A DNA stretch of 64,000 nt, from contig OY294068.1 of assembly GCA_958510875.1 (NCBI GenBank), positions 173,631,411 to 173,695,410 on the forward strand. Reading direction: 5' to 3'. This document shows positions 47,440 through 59,254 of this stretch, one piece after another. How positions within the stretch are numbered: the stretch's first letter is position 1; each line of letters opens with the position of its first letter. The DNA is from Endomychus coccineus. Its lineage: Eukaryota > Arthropoda > Insecta > Coleoptera > Endomychidae. The notes under the pieces are model-generated. The model was not told the DNA's origin and did no database searches. It saw only the letters and a program-made list of their open reading frames with translations. The position numbers and the translations under genes were made by a program.

Positions 47440-47477
47440 CTTGTAGCTGTCCCAGATGAAGCGCTAGTTGATTTCAC
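47440..47477 (-). CDS. Candidate 38-nt upstream exon of the sarcoglycan gene
   Basis: On the minus strand a polypyrimidine-rich ACCGTTTTATTTTTCAG acceptor is followed by 38 nt and an AAG|GTATGT donor, both close to consensus. Two frames contain stops; the only open frame encodes VKSTSASSGTATR (last codon split) and joins in frame to the ATG exon at 11148: ACA AGG ATG AAG. That supports it being either an N-terminal extension of the cytoplasmic tail or a 5' UTR exon. There is no homology support because sarcoglycan tails vary. It could instead belong to an unseen minus-strand gene. Confidence 0.45.
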
Positions 47478-47794
47478 CTGAAAAATAAAACGGTAATTGA
47501 ATGTCTGTTTCACTGACATGAAATTTAGTTTTCACTTTGAAACAAATTTTCTACCAAGTGCAAATGCAGGACGCTAATTGTGATATAATATATTCTACTG
47601 AATTTTGATTTAGTCAATACACATATTTTTATTGTATTTTTCTCTGTAGAAATTTCAATTACATTCAAGCAAGTGGATAGGTTATGCTGGTTCCCAGACA
47701 AAATTGACCTTTATACATGTCAATTTCCATAAGGAATTCAAAGGTTCATTTTAGCGAAAATGATTCATAGAAGTGCGTGGATGATTGGGAACTT

Positions 47795-48980
47795 GAGCAT
47801 TGTAAATTCATTAACAGTTAATTGGAAAATATGTTTTATTATTATGACTTTTCGGATGTCTATCTGTCTGTGTTTCCATGAAAATAAAATCAGAGAACCT
47901 ATTTAATATGGTTATTTGCGTATGAACGGGTGTCCATCTGTCTGTTTGTCCGTGACCAGTCAATATATTCACGCATGTCACATGACCAGGCCCAACCCTC
48001 TAAGCAGTTGATAGCAGTTTACTTGTCTATCTTGTAATGTGATAAAAATCATCTACTTATTAGCCATGGCGACAACGATAATTATTTTTTTTTAAAACCG
48101 GCCAGAAATTAGTACTTTCCGGTTTATTTTTAGGTCAGAAAATCTCATTTTGTCGGACCGAGCCAGAAAATTATTGTGATAGTCCTGTAAAAGCTTTTAC
48201 CGGACTCATTTTTATTTACTTTCCGGCCTATCTAATGAAAAAAATAATAAAATAGTTAGTCTAAGATAGCGGTCAATTGGTTTCTATAGTAACCGAGTTT
48301 TGTATTATTTAAAACTATAAAATAACTTGACATATTTTGACGTTTAGTTGAAAACGTGACATTTATTATAAAATGGATATTCAAAATGATTGTGAATTAA
48401 TGGAAGATGAAATTATACCAGATGAATTGTTAAGGCGGCCACCCAAGCAACGTTTGATTTATTACCGTCGAAGTCCCGGATACGATATGAACAAACATAC
48501 CAAATTTTTGAAAAGTTAATTAATAAAGAGTTCTTGTTATAAAAATATAAACTGAATAATATGAAGTTTATGGTACAACAATGTCTGTTTTAAAAAAAAT
48601 ATTGTACGTAATACGTCCCAAAAGTGCTTTTACTGGACTCGCAGGCTTGCAGGACTCGCCCTGCAATTTGCCCACTCGTCCAGTAAAAGACCACTTTCGG
48701 GACTTGTTACGTAAACTACTATTACGTCTATTAGTTTTCTTATAACTGTCACGAAAATTCAGTATCAAGCTGTTATCAAATTTCCCAAACGAGAAAGTTC
48801 GTCTTCAAAGCATCAATGATCCGAAGTACGGGGATAATTCAGCGTGCTATGCGGCTGTAAGAGAATGGTCCAAACAGTTTCAAATGGGGCAAGACTAAGG
48901 AGGACGGATACGACAAAATTTACCTTGTTGAGAATCTCGTATTAGGCTGCCCTCGTGTATTATGGAACTAGCTTCATTCA
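47795..48980 (+). repeat. Tandem repeat unit, copy 1, split by an insertion
   Basis: 47795-48087 plus about 48725-48980 together match 48984-49490: shared strings include GTTTTATTATTATGACTTT, CATGTCACATGACCAGGCCC, CAGTTTCAAATGGGGCAAGA, GACTAAGGAGGACGGA and CTCGTATTAGGCTGCCCTC. The 637 bp between the halves is absent from the other copy. The unit is unknown; a probable non-coding mobile-element piece. Confidence 0.75.
48088..48724. mobile_element. Insertion inside the repeat, with a 48-codon open frame
   Basis: Defined by comparison with the uninterrupted copy at 48984-49490. It holds repeated GCTTTTACCGGACTC/GCTTTTACTGGACTC motifs near both ends and a small plus-strand frame (48373-48519) starting MDIQNDCELMEDEIIPDELL and continuing with RRPPKQRLIYYRRSPGYD. 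The frame has a plausible ATG context but I recognise no family. It may be the first exon of a DNA transposon gene or chance. Confidence 0.5.
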
Positions 48981-48983
48981 CTA

Positions 48984-49490
48984 AATCATTAACACTTAAT
49001 TGGAAAATCTGTTTTATTATTATGACTTTACGGTTGTCCATCTGTTTGTGTTTCCATGAAAAAACAATTAGAGAATGTATTTACATATTATAGTTATTTG
49101 CGTGTGAAAGGATGTCCGACTCTGTTAGTGCCCAGTCGATGTCCACGCATGTCACATGACCAGGCCCAACCCTCTAAACAGTTGATAGCGGTTTACTTGT
49201 CTATCTTGTAATGTAATAAAAAGCGTCCACTTATTAGCCCTGGTGACAACGACAATTATTTTTAAGTATATTAGTTCTCTTACAACTGTCATAAGAGAAA
49301 GTATTTCTCCTCAGAGCATCAATGATCAGCTAGATGGGATACGGGGACAATTATGGGTGCGTGTTATGCTGTTGAAAAGAATGGTCCAAACAGTTTCAAA
49401 TGGGGCAAGACTAAGGAGGACGGAGACGACAAACTTTTCCTTGTTGAGGATCTCGTATTAGGCTGCCCTCATATATTATCGAACTAACTT
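48984..49490 (+). repeat. Tandem repeat unit, copy 2 (uninterrupted)
   Basis: Contiguous counterpart of 47795-48980 without the insertion, head to tail with it. No coding function assigned. Confidence 0.75.
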
Positions 49491-50708
49491 ATATTCATAA
49501 CATTGTAATTGAATTGAAATTATTCCCTCCTACAGTCAGAAAAGTCATTTGCAGATGTAGCAACAATGAAATGGAGTGGCTTATAAATAAACCAGAATTT
49601 ATTATAATTAATGAACTATAAGATATTGAATTTTGATTGAACCACTTTCTAAAAGTCCAAGAACTGTTAGAAAAAAAGAGAGCTGAATTATGTCCCCGAA
49701 TGAGGTGTGTGTGAAAAAGAGAATTCTAATGCTGAAAATTCTTTCGAAATCCGTTGTAAAAGTGTAGAGTAACACATACATAAACTGCTTCTTTCTCTGT
49801 TTCTCGTGGAAACAAGTTTATGATATTTTTATAATGAAATTTGTTATTGACTTCATCCAATTCAATAAATAGGGGTAGTGAAGTAACTGAAGGGGTCATT
49901 ATTTAATTTGGAACGTTGCAAGCGAATCCTCGAGTAAAATATTGATATCAGGGAACAAAAGTTTTATTTCGCATGTTCCATAAATACACTAAACCTCTCA
50001 TGAAACTGAAATATAAATTTGCTAGAATAATAATTGTTTCCCATCAATCTGCTCTGTTTAACGGTTATGAGATTAGTAAATGTGAATACAAGCGTTGTCG
50101 ATACGGAATAAAGTGGTTTATATAAATAGATACGTGAAAATGATGAGGATGGAAAGAATTCTACTTACTATTAATAAATATTTACGGTACACATTGTTAA
50201 CTGATATATTGCCAACAAAAACAGTATCACGGTAATTTCATTGTTTACCGTTCAATTGCATCACAACAGTTACATTAAAACACTTACTAGCAAATTATCG
50301 AAACTATTAGGTAAAATACCAGAACGACAAAACAGGATGATTTGGATCGTAGCAGGCCAGTTAGTCAAATGATAACTAAGAGCCAACTTTCTCGAGAATG
50401 GATCAAGTTTTAGCTCTACCAGAGTACCACTTAGTTTGATATAAATAGCGTATAACACTGTAGTTCTTTTTATTCTCTGAAGGAAACCATTTCCCCCACA
50501 TGTTTAATCACATGAACAATTCAGTGAAATTGACTTTTATATGCCATATTTACCTGGAGTCATGTATCAAATGCTTTCTCGCCTTCAAAGAAGAGCATTA
50601 CGAATTACTAGTAAGCGACCGTGTAGGGGGTGGATTGTGAACATCTCTTCATGAATGTGAAAGTTTCAACGCTTTTGAAAATCTACATTTACTCCTGTTT
50701 AATATATA
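49491..50708. other. Mostly unassigned; short LINE-like piece at the right end
   Basis: Between about 50540 and 50640 a plus-strand frame reads MPYLPGVMYQMLSRLQRRAL followed by RITSKRP, resembling the LQRRALRIT motif after the RT domain of LINEs. The possible continuation is cut by the transposon at 50709 and may resume at 52706. Otherwise nothing recognised. Confidence 0.35.
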
Positions 50709-52705
50709 CAAGGTGTTCCATCTCAGACGAGCCACCCCGTATATTTCTTATCCCATAGTGAGTGGAAAAATCTCCCGAAACATGTCGAATGATTTTGTTT
50801 GGGGAACATCTTTTGACGTATATTTGAGGCTTGAACGAGCAACCCCCTAATAGGGGGCGCTTCAACCCCTCAAAATTGAATAGGGGGGAGAGGTTGAGTG
50901 ATAGGCCATTTGAAAGGTCTTGGAAGCCTCTTTACAACGGTGTATAAAAAACGTAAATTTGATTAACCGTTTCCGCCAAAAATTAATTTTGTTGCTCGAA
51001 TGCGCCACCTTGAATATTTTGGTTATTTGTACAATGTACAAGCTCATTTTTATTAAGCCTTTTTTACAAACTTAAACAATCTTCAAAAAATCACATTCGT
51101 AAGAAAATTGAATTGTGTTGTCATGCTTACAATGAAAAAAACTAAATCTGCGTGTTCAAATCAAATGTTCAAATTGTCCTCCATTGACTTCCATACAATA
51201 ATACAATCTTGACTGAAAACCGTCTCTAACATGGTTCAGCATAATTGGAGTTATTTGACGACACTCATTTACAATTCGTTGGCGTAGTTCGTCTAAATTT
51301 TCAGGCTGAGTCACAAAAATCTTGGACTTAAGATGTCCCAACAAGAAGAAGTCCAGAGGGTTCAGGTCAGGAGATCGGGCCGGCCAGTCCATAGGACCTC
51401 TTCTTCCAATCAACTGGTGCGGCCTAGTGAGGAGGAGCTCCGTCTTGTTGGGAATGCAATTGTTGTTCAAGTACTAGATGATCGTTTTCTAATTGTTCAG
51501 TTATTAACGGATCAATTGCATTTTCCAATATTTCAAGATAAATTTCGCCATTTAAATTACCAGGAATAAACAGAGGTCCAATTAGGTGGTCTCCCAAAAT
51601 TCCTACCCTTTTCCCGATGTTAAGTGTGAGCTTCTCCAAATACATGAGGATTTGTATCGCTCCAAATTTTACGCTCGACCATAATTTCGCAAAACTCTTG
51701 CCTTCGATCCCAATCATCATCATTTAATTCCTGAATTAATTTAATTTTGTACGGATGGAACTTAGATTGGCTAATACCGGAAGCTGCAGAAAGTTATCGT
51801 ACAGATTGTATGTTTGGCATAAGTTGGACATGTCCCAATACCGCCACAGCTGCTCCTTCATCATTAACAATTCCAATGGGTGCTCTTTTTTTATCCATTA
51901 CTGAACCCGTCTCCACAAATTTTGAAATCGTTACGTACTTATGGCGAACGCTACGTTCAGGATGGGTTTCGTTAAATATCCTTGCAGCCGCTCGAGCATA
52001 TTTTTGATTTTGGTAAAAAAGGCTAACCAGCTCAACACGTTCTTGCAATGTGTACATCATATTTTTTGAAATTTTAAACAAATCAGCAAAGTAGTAACTC
52101 AACAGATTGATTAAAATCATGAAATGATCGAAAAACCTTAAAACCAGATAAACACCTTCTAAGAACAGAAAATTAAGGCAACATAAGGAAATATTTTGCT
52201 GTTTTCTTTATTTATTAGTCTGAGAGAATGTATTATTGTATGGAAGTCAATGGAGGACAATTTGAACATTTGATTCAAACACGCAGATTTAATTTTTTTC
52301 ATTGTAAGCATGACAACACAATTTAATTTTTTTACGAATGTGATTTTTTGAAGATTGTTTAAGTTTGTAAAAAAGGCTTAATAAAAATGAGCTTGTACAA
52401 ATAACCAAAATATTCAAGGTGGCGCATTCGAGTAACAAAATTAATTTTTGGCGAAAACGGTTCATCAAATTTACGTTTTTCACACACCGTTGTAAAGACT
52501 TTTCAATGACGTATCACTCAACCCCTCTCCTCTATTCAATTTTGAGGGGTTGAAGCGCCCCTATTAGGGGGTTGCTCGTTCAAGCCTCAAATATACGTCA
52601 AAAGATATCCCCCAAACAAAATCATTCGACGTGTTTCGGGAGATTTTTCCACTCACTATGGGATAAGAAATATACGGAGTGGCTCGTCTGAGATGGAACA
52701 CCTTG
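50709..52705 (-). mobile_element. IS630/Tc1/mariner-type transposon with about 480-bp inverted repeats
   Basis: Left arm 50709-51205 and right arm 52229-52705 are reverse complements (tips CAAGGTGTTCCATCTCAGAC). The minus strand carries a frameshifted transposase: N-terminal HTH with YTLQERVELVSLFYQNQKYA and VETGSVMDKKRAP (from about 52060), a middle piece (51424-51723, ending LHSQQDGAPPH with the second catalytic Asp), and the C-terminus with WPARSPDLNPLDFFLLGHLK (third Asp) ending MEVNGGQFEHLI (51156-51470). The first Asp region is degraded (NDDDW...). The last codons of the gene lie within the left arm, so the right arm carries a mirror copy of them. Confidence 0.92.
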
Positions 52706-53271
52706 TGTATACAAGAAAACTGTCTTAGAATCTATAGAAATTATTTTAATTATCAGGGTTTGAATTTACACAATAGTGCTTTCTCAGTTCCGGATCCTTC
52801 GTTATTGAAAAAAATTATAAAATCATTATATACTTATACTCCAACAAACTTTCTTCAAGTAACAAGGGTATAAGTAAACTGTTACATCATCTAGAATACT
52901 TCTGGTTCTTTAGATTTCTTTCGAATGACAGCTCAAAAGTGATATCTTCAGAAGAGAATCGGAAAAATACGTTGTTTCTTAACAACGATAAGAAGTTAAT
53001 CGAATGACTAACAAGAGTTACTTTAAGTACCCATTGTTCATTATGACCGTTGAATGACGTAGCAAATACGATTACTTGCACTGACATAAAACAAAGGTTT
53101 TCCTGATTTCCTATGTTGGTTGCCAATACAGGTGCCCAGATTGTGAACCGCGCTTATAGACTCATTTCATTTGGTGTAATTAAAATAGTTATTTCTATTA
53201 TTTAATCATAACTAGATTAACAAGGAATTCTGATTATGAAGCTAGTTGTTGTAAAGCATCTTACCCAAGCA
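52706..53271. other. Unassigned
   Basis: An open plus-strand stretch after the transposon (ENCLRIYRNYFNYQGLNLHN and on to about 52870) may continue the LINE-like sequence interrupted at 50708. No firm assignment. Confidence 0.3.
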
Positions 53272-53302
53272 TCTCTCTCTCTCTCTCCCCTCTCTCTCTC
53301 TG
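53272..53302 (+). repeat. (CT)n microsatellite
   Basis: About 31 bp of CT dinucleotide repeat interrupted once by CCC. Confidence 0.9.
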
Positions 53303-54799
53303 ATAGTTAGAGTCATTCCCTCATGTTTACTGGTTGAAAGGAATCTTAAGTCAAAGTTACAAAACCTAAACCCGAAGTGATAATAGTTATATTTTAAGAT
53401 CTTTGATTATTCCTCACCTTGAAAAATCCATGAGTCGCTTGATGATGATTGAAACCATGTAAGGTTTCTATTATTATCTGGTGTTAGGTTGAAGGTATGA
53501 AGTGACCAATGTCCATGTCAAGTTTCAATTTAAAGTTCGCTTAAAATCAATATAAATTCTTATAATTGAAATTCCTTTGGTCAATTCTTTTTCATTATTT
53601 TAAATTGTTTTCTTCTGATTCTATTTTGTTGAACATATTTTATATTGTTATGAATTGATAGTCTTTGATTACTCTAATCCAGACAACTTTCATCAGTTTT
53701 TTATGTTACTCCATCTGAGAATACCTAGTCGATAATTCTAGTGATTCAATCATGCCTCAGAATATTATTGGCTTACGTATCTTTGTAATCTATCCATTAT
53801 TATTGTTGATTGATATAACAAAAATTTCAACACCTATAATGAAGTGAGTTGGTACGAAGAATTTTGGAAAAGGAACTTTATATTGAAACAGTAACAGTTT
53901 GATTAAAATCTTCTCGAACATTGAGAAACTCCAGTTTCATGTCTTTCCGGACGTGGTTAATTTCGAGGCCTCCAAATAATAGTTAACTCACCGTATCACT
54001 CTTTCATTTGAACCAAATCTCTCTCTAGAAGGGAGAACTTTCAAGTTTAGAAAATAGGAATCCAGATCAGGCGATTAGAATGGATGCAGAAACTTTTAAA
54101 ACACAAGCCTAATGAAAAAGCTTGTATGTACCGGTGTGTTCTCGTGATGGTTATTGATGGATATCAACAACAAATATGTCTGTTAAGTTAGATTAGATTA
54201 AAGTATACACGCTACTCTTGGTGCATAGCTTCCTTACTTCTAGTCAAAACCAGACGGGTAAATTGGGTGATAGTCCAGCAACAATCTTTATTCTAAATGT
54301 GGAAATATATTGTGAATTGCTTGGAAGTGCTTGGAACCTTGATCCTAACGGATCTCATGCCCAATGGCTCAGATGGTCCAAACAATCCAAGAATGCTTTT
54401 GGCCGGCCTTTCCTTGTCCAATAAGAATTGAGCGATACGCTCTTCTTATGGCTCCAGCCCATAGAGATCTTAGAATAGAGGTATTGAGTGGCCTTTTTCT
54501 TGCAAACCGTTTGAGAAAAAAACTCGATACGTGTCGCCCACTCGGAGCGTTACGACGATGATTTCTGCTCAGTATTTATTTAAGCGCAGTCTATAGATGG
54601 AGCATCTGGGAAGGAGGGGGTTGTTTATAATGATTATTTATCCTGAGATTTTTCTTGAACGGTTGCATAACAAATACATTTGCTCAATACCTCTATCCTA
54701 AGATCTCTATGTTCCAGTCCTAACACATTCCCATAGCGGTCTTTGGGTGGTCAACATTACACCTGTTATTTCTAAGCACGCCAGGCCTTTGAACTCTAT
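53303..54799. other. Unassigned
   Basis: No recognised gene. 54210-54560 is GC-richer with open plus-strand frames (ERYALLMAPAHRDLRIEVLS and on); it may be part of the neighbouring LINE or another mobile element, but I could not place it. Confidence 0.3.
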
Positions 54800-55830
54800 T
54801 CAGAGAATGCTTTAATTTTTATCTTCGGCCACCACATGATTGTGGCGTATGTTAAAATGGGTCTCACTACGGTGGTGGATACCCAGTGCACCATCCGTGG
54901 TTTTCCCGACTGTACGATGACAGGTCCACAAGATCCTTATCGCTTTATTAGTAGTTTTTTTCAAACGCTTCTCAAAGGTCAGCCTTTTATGTAGCCTTAC
55001 TTCAAGGTACTTGCCCGTGTCCGTCATCTGTATGTTTTCCCATACAAAACTAAATCCTTTATGCTTCCGATGTCCTTTCTCCTCGTGAATGGTTACTTTG
55101 GAGATATTCACTTTGAGGTCTTCTATGTTGCACCATTTTTTTACCGTGTTCAGTCCTTGTTGCATCAGAGATGATATTGTGCTCCCGGACTTTTCTTGTG
55201 CTATAATGACGATGTCATCCAAATATTCGATTACGCAGAATACATTACTCTCAAGGAGTATTACAAGTTCGTCCACCACCAGACTCCACAGCAGAGGCGA
55301 CAGTACACCTTTCTGCGGACATCCTCCAGCGACCCGTATCTTCATCTCAACACTATTCAGGGTTCCTATTACTGTCCAGCAGCGGAACATGTTGTGGATT
55401 CATCTGCATAGCAAATCCTACATCCCTTGTTCTGGCATTGCACTAACAATCGATTCGGAAGAGTTGTTATCAAAGGCCCCCCTCTGTCAAGAAACCTCGC
55501 TAGCGATTCCATTGCTAATGCAGGCTCATATACCACCCTTATGCATGATTTGTAAGGCATACTGGTTATAATGTAGGTGGTTTCCCATAAAATGGCCGTC
55601 TCTGACGTGCCTGTCGATCAGTTTCTCCAGAGTTTTCAGGAGAAACGATCCTAGATTAATAGGACGAAAGGATTTTGCCTGGCTTTGGCGTAAAAAGCAC
55701 CTTCGCCGCACTCCACTCGTCCGGTTTGTAGATCAGTGCAAAGCTGGCTCTCAGTATTTCACAAAGGGCCAGTATATCGATTGCTTGCTGCAGTAAAGCT
55801 GGCGCTCAGCCATACCACAGATCTGAGGCC
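54800..55830 (-). mobile_element. Non-LTR retrotransposon (R1/LOA-like), RT region, broken
   Basis: Minus-strand order: PALLQQAIDILALCEILRAS (about 55700-55800), KSFRPINLGSFLLKTLEKLI DRHVRD (55526-55711), then GGCPQKGVLSPLLWSLVVDE, the catalytic block as VIEYLDDIVIIAQ, WCNIEDLKVNISK and GKYLEVRLHKRLTFEKR (54812-55390). FRPI.L.SFLLKT.EKLIDR and GCPQ.GVLSPLLW are typical of R1/LOA/I-group elements. YLDD in place of YADD and P-Q-K-G in place of PQGG are departures; whether they are decay or family features is unclear. A frame change separates the N-terminal and palm pieces. Confidence 0.8.
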
Positions 55831-57446
55831 TAGGTGTTCCTCTTTCCTTTCAAGGACTCCTCGCCTGGAGGAGGGTAGCTCCTGGTTTTATTCCTGACCA
55901 AAGATGGGCTGGTTTGGAAGGTGGCCTTCCTCCGTTTGGTTAGAGCTGAAGGCTTTACCGCTAAAAGATCGACCTCTTCTACCCAAGGTTTTATGTAGAG
56001 GTTTTATAGGAGATATCAAGGACAGTAATATAAGAATATGCTTTTCGAATTTATAAATAAATTGAAATGCATCATTATTGGAATTAATTGAATGCGCTGC
56101 TGCTTTTAACTTTCTATTGTTTCGGAAAGAGCTCGGGACGCAATAAAAGAAATTGTCAGATTTGAGACTTATGTAGCTTTACTCTGACTCGTTGATAGAA
56201 AATTAGTGAAATGTAATCGAATAAGATTGCTTGAATAATGAAAACTTTTCGTTCTATTTTACTGCCCTGAAGTAAATGGATCATTTTCGAAATATCAACG
56301 TCACGTACAATTTCCACACATACTTTAATTAGATTAATTTTTCAAAGGCATAATTATTCAGAAATATCAATTCTTACCACTTTTATATAAAATAGAATGC
56401 TTAAAAACACAATGAGGTCATGGTAGCAGCTATAACAATTATGATACTAATATAAAATTAAATATACCCTGGAACCACAACAATAAATACAGGATGTCCG
56501 GAAATAATGTTTATATACTCCAGGATCTGATTCCTAGGATGATTTTACGGAAAGAAATTTGTACTTTTCTTTCACCATTTTCGTGTAAAATCGATTTGGA
56601 AATTATCTAACGTTAAACCAAGGATGGCTCCAAAATATGATTTAATTTTTTTTACATATGCGATGATTTTTTCTTCCCTCTCTATACGTAATATAGTGTG
56701 AGGAAAGTATTGTGATCAAGGCAAAAATTTTTCCAGATTTTCGAAGATATCTCCATTTTGACCATTTCTGAATCGATCTAGACTATTTTTGACATGATGT
56801 TTGTGTGTATGTGCGTACGTATATACGCAACTCACTGTGAAGACGTTTGCGCCGTTTCTATTGGTCGTATGGATTTGAAAATTTGCAAATCGCCTTGAAG
56901 TAGTGAGAATAGAAACTGTATCCTTTTTGGGAGCGGTATATTCCCCAGATTCGACCCCCAGACACCTGGGCACCTGTCTGGCAACTTGAAGAAATGACAT
57001 GCCGAAACTATTCTATTCTTTTCAAAGGACTTATTGACTAGCCCTCGTATAAGTCAGTATTGTATGATAAAATGTAACAGAATATATAAATGATCCACAA
57101 TTTTTTCAGATCAGAATTAAATTTGGAATGTATATTTAAGGGAACACTGGCTAACGTAAGTTGTTCTAGATAAGTAAACATGTCAAAGTAATTTATCGGA
57201 TTCAATCGTTTGAGATACAGTAAGAAGATAAATAATCAGGTCACGAATAATGAATGTCATATAAATTCAAAGTTTACTATCAACCGTGGTTAACCATAAA
57301 CCTTTCAGTAATAAACACAATTGAAAATAACATCTTGATTTAAAACTGGGAGCAGACGATCATGAAAAATTATTAAGCTTGAGATATCGCTGAATTGGGA
57401 TTATGAGAAATTTCTGATGTGATTTATCATTGTCACTGTAACTCAG
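55831..57446. other. Spacer before the mitochondrial block
   Basis: No gene recognised. A block at about 56490-57060 contains ACAGGATGTCCGGAAATAAT and TATAGTGTGAGGAAAGTATTG motifs suggestive of MITE ends. The last 400 bp are ordinary AT-rich nuclear-type sequence up to the join. Confidence 0.35.
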
Positions 57447-58223
57447 TTAATTTAATTTTTTTATTAAAATTTAATTATTAATTTTTAATAATTAGAATTG
57501 ATGATAAAATTAGTATATATTTTTATAAAATTTTATAAAAAATTTTAGGTTAATTTAAGGAATTCGGCAAATTATTTTTTTACCTGTTTATTAAAAACAT
57601 GTCTTTTTGAGTATAATTTAAAGTCTGGCCTGCCCACTGAAATTTTAAGGGCCGCGGTATTTTGACCGTGCAAAGGTAGCATAATCAATAGTTTTTTAAT
57701 TGAAAGCTGGAATGAATGGTTGGATAAGAAAAATACTGTCTTAAATTAAATTTTTTAAAACTTTATTTTTAAGTTAAAAAGCTTAAATTTTATTAAAAGA
57801 CGAGAAGACCCTGTAGAGTTTTATAATAAAATTATATTTAATTTTTTAGTATTATTATTTTAATTATGTTTTTATTATTTGATTGGGGTGATTTAAAAAT
57901 TTAAATAACTTTTTATTTTTTTTTAACATTAATTAATGAAAAATTGATCCATATAAATGATTAAAAGACTAAATTACCTTAGGGATAACAGCGTAATTTT
58001 TTCTGATAGTTCTAATTGATGAAAAAGATTGCGACCTCGATGTTGGATTAAAGTTAATTTATGGTGCAGAAGCTATAGGATTTGGTCTGTTCGACCTTTA
58101 AAACTTTACATGATCTGAGTTTAAACCGGTGTGAGCCAGGTTGGTTTCTATCTTTAATTAAAAATTATATTTTAGTACGAAAGGACCAAATATAAAATTA
58201 ATAATTTAAATTTTGAATATTAA
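57447..58223 (+). rRNA. rrnL: Mitochondrial 16S (large subunit) rRNA, 3' part
   Basis: Contains the invariant insect 16S blocks: ACCTGTTTATTAAAAACATG (about 57581), GGGCCGCGGTATTTTGACCGT (about 57650), GACGAGAAGACCCTGTAGAG (about 57800), TTAGGGATAACAGCGTAAT (about 57980), the GATGTTGGATTAA region and GGTTGGTTTCTATC near the 3' end, then tRNA-Leu. About 780 nt remain of a usual 1.25-1.35 kb; the 5' part is cut at the join with nuclear DNA. The left limit is uncertain by about 20 bp. No disruptive indel seen in the conserved core. Confidence 0.95.
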
Positions 58224-58287
58224 TATTATTTTGGCAGAGTAGTGCATTAGATTTAGAATCTAATTATATAATTTTTTATAAATAATA
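58224..58287 (+). tRNA. trnL1: Mitochondrial tRNA-Leu(CUN), anticodon TAG
   Basis: 64 nt. The 7-bp acceptor TATTATT pairs with AATAATA. Anticodon TAG at 58254-58256 sits in an ATTTAGAAT loop with a perfect AGATT/AATCT stem. Lies between 16S and ND1 as in the ancestral insect order. Confidence 0.93.
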
Positions 58288-58288
58288 C

Positions 58289-59236
58289 TTGTATTTTAAT
58301 ATTTTTTTAATTTTAATGTCTATAATTATTATGATTATTAGTATTTTAATTGGTGTTGCTTTTTTAACTTTATTAGAACGTAAAGTTTTAGGTTATATTC
58401 AAATTCGAAAAGGGCCTAATAAAGTTGGATTTTTGGGTATTTTACAACCATTTAGAGATGCTATTAAACTTTTTTCTAAGGAGCAAACTTATCCTATTAT
58501 ATCTAATTATTTTATTTATTATTTATGTCCTATTATAAATTTATTTTTATCTTTATTTTTATGAGTTTGTATACCTTTTTTTTCAGGGGTTTTTAATTTT
58601 AATTTATCAGTATTATTTTTTTTTGTTGTATCTAGAATAAGAGTTTATAGAATTATATTAGCAGGGTGATCTTCTAATTCTAATTATTCTTTATTAGGTA
58701 GTTTACGAGCTATTGCTCAAACTATTTCTTATGAAGTAAGAATATTTTTAATTTTTTTATCTTTTTTAATTATAATTGAAAGATTAAATTTATTAGAATT
58801 TATGGTATTTCAAAAATATCTTTGATTTTTATTTTTATTTTTTCCTTTATGTTTAATATGGGTAGTTACTAGTTTAGCTGAAACTAATCGTACTCCTTTT
58901 GATTTTGCTGAAGGAGAATCTGAGTTAGTATCTGGTTTTAATGTGGAATATAGAAGAGGAGGATTTGCTATAATTTTTTTAGCGGAATATTCTAGCATTT
59001 TATTTATAAGAATATTATGTTCTTTAATATTTTTAGGGGGTGATTTATTTTCTTGGGGTTTTTTTTTAAAGTTAAGATTTATATCTTTTTTTTGAGTTTG
59101 AGTACGTGGTACTTTGCCTCGTTTTCGTTATGATAAATTAATATATTTAGCTTGAAAAATATATTTACCTATTTCTTTATTTTATCTTTATTTTTATTTT
59201 GGATTAAAAATTTATTATTTTTCTTATTTAATATAG
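58289..59236 (+). CDS. ND1: Mitochondrial NADH dehydrogenase subunit 1, intact
   Basis: Complex I membrane subunit of the proton-pumping arm, next to the quinone site. Read with the invertebrate mitochondrial code (TGA = Trp, ATA = Met, AGA = Ser) it is open for 315 codons from TTG (58289) to TAG (59234-59236), the normal insect length and start. It shows [20 protein letters not shown], the quinone-site loop [20 protein letters not shown] and [11 protein letters not shown]. Under the nuclear code it would stop at the first TGA (58562). One nucleotide separates it from tRNA-Leu. Confidence 0.96.
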
Positions 59237-59254
59237 CTAATTAATTTTTGTATA

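Noticed and set aside
55089..55571. 160-codon plus-strand frame
   Set aside because: Lies opposite the LINE reverse transcriptase, which has clear motifs on the minus strand; Ser/Ile-rich antisense translation.
58810..58998. Open frame on the minus strand within ND1, and a similar one at 62124-62333 within ND4
   Set aside because: Antisense shadows of intact mitochondrial genes.
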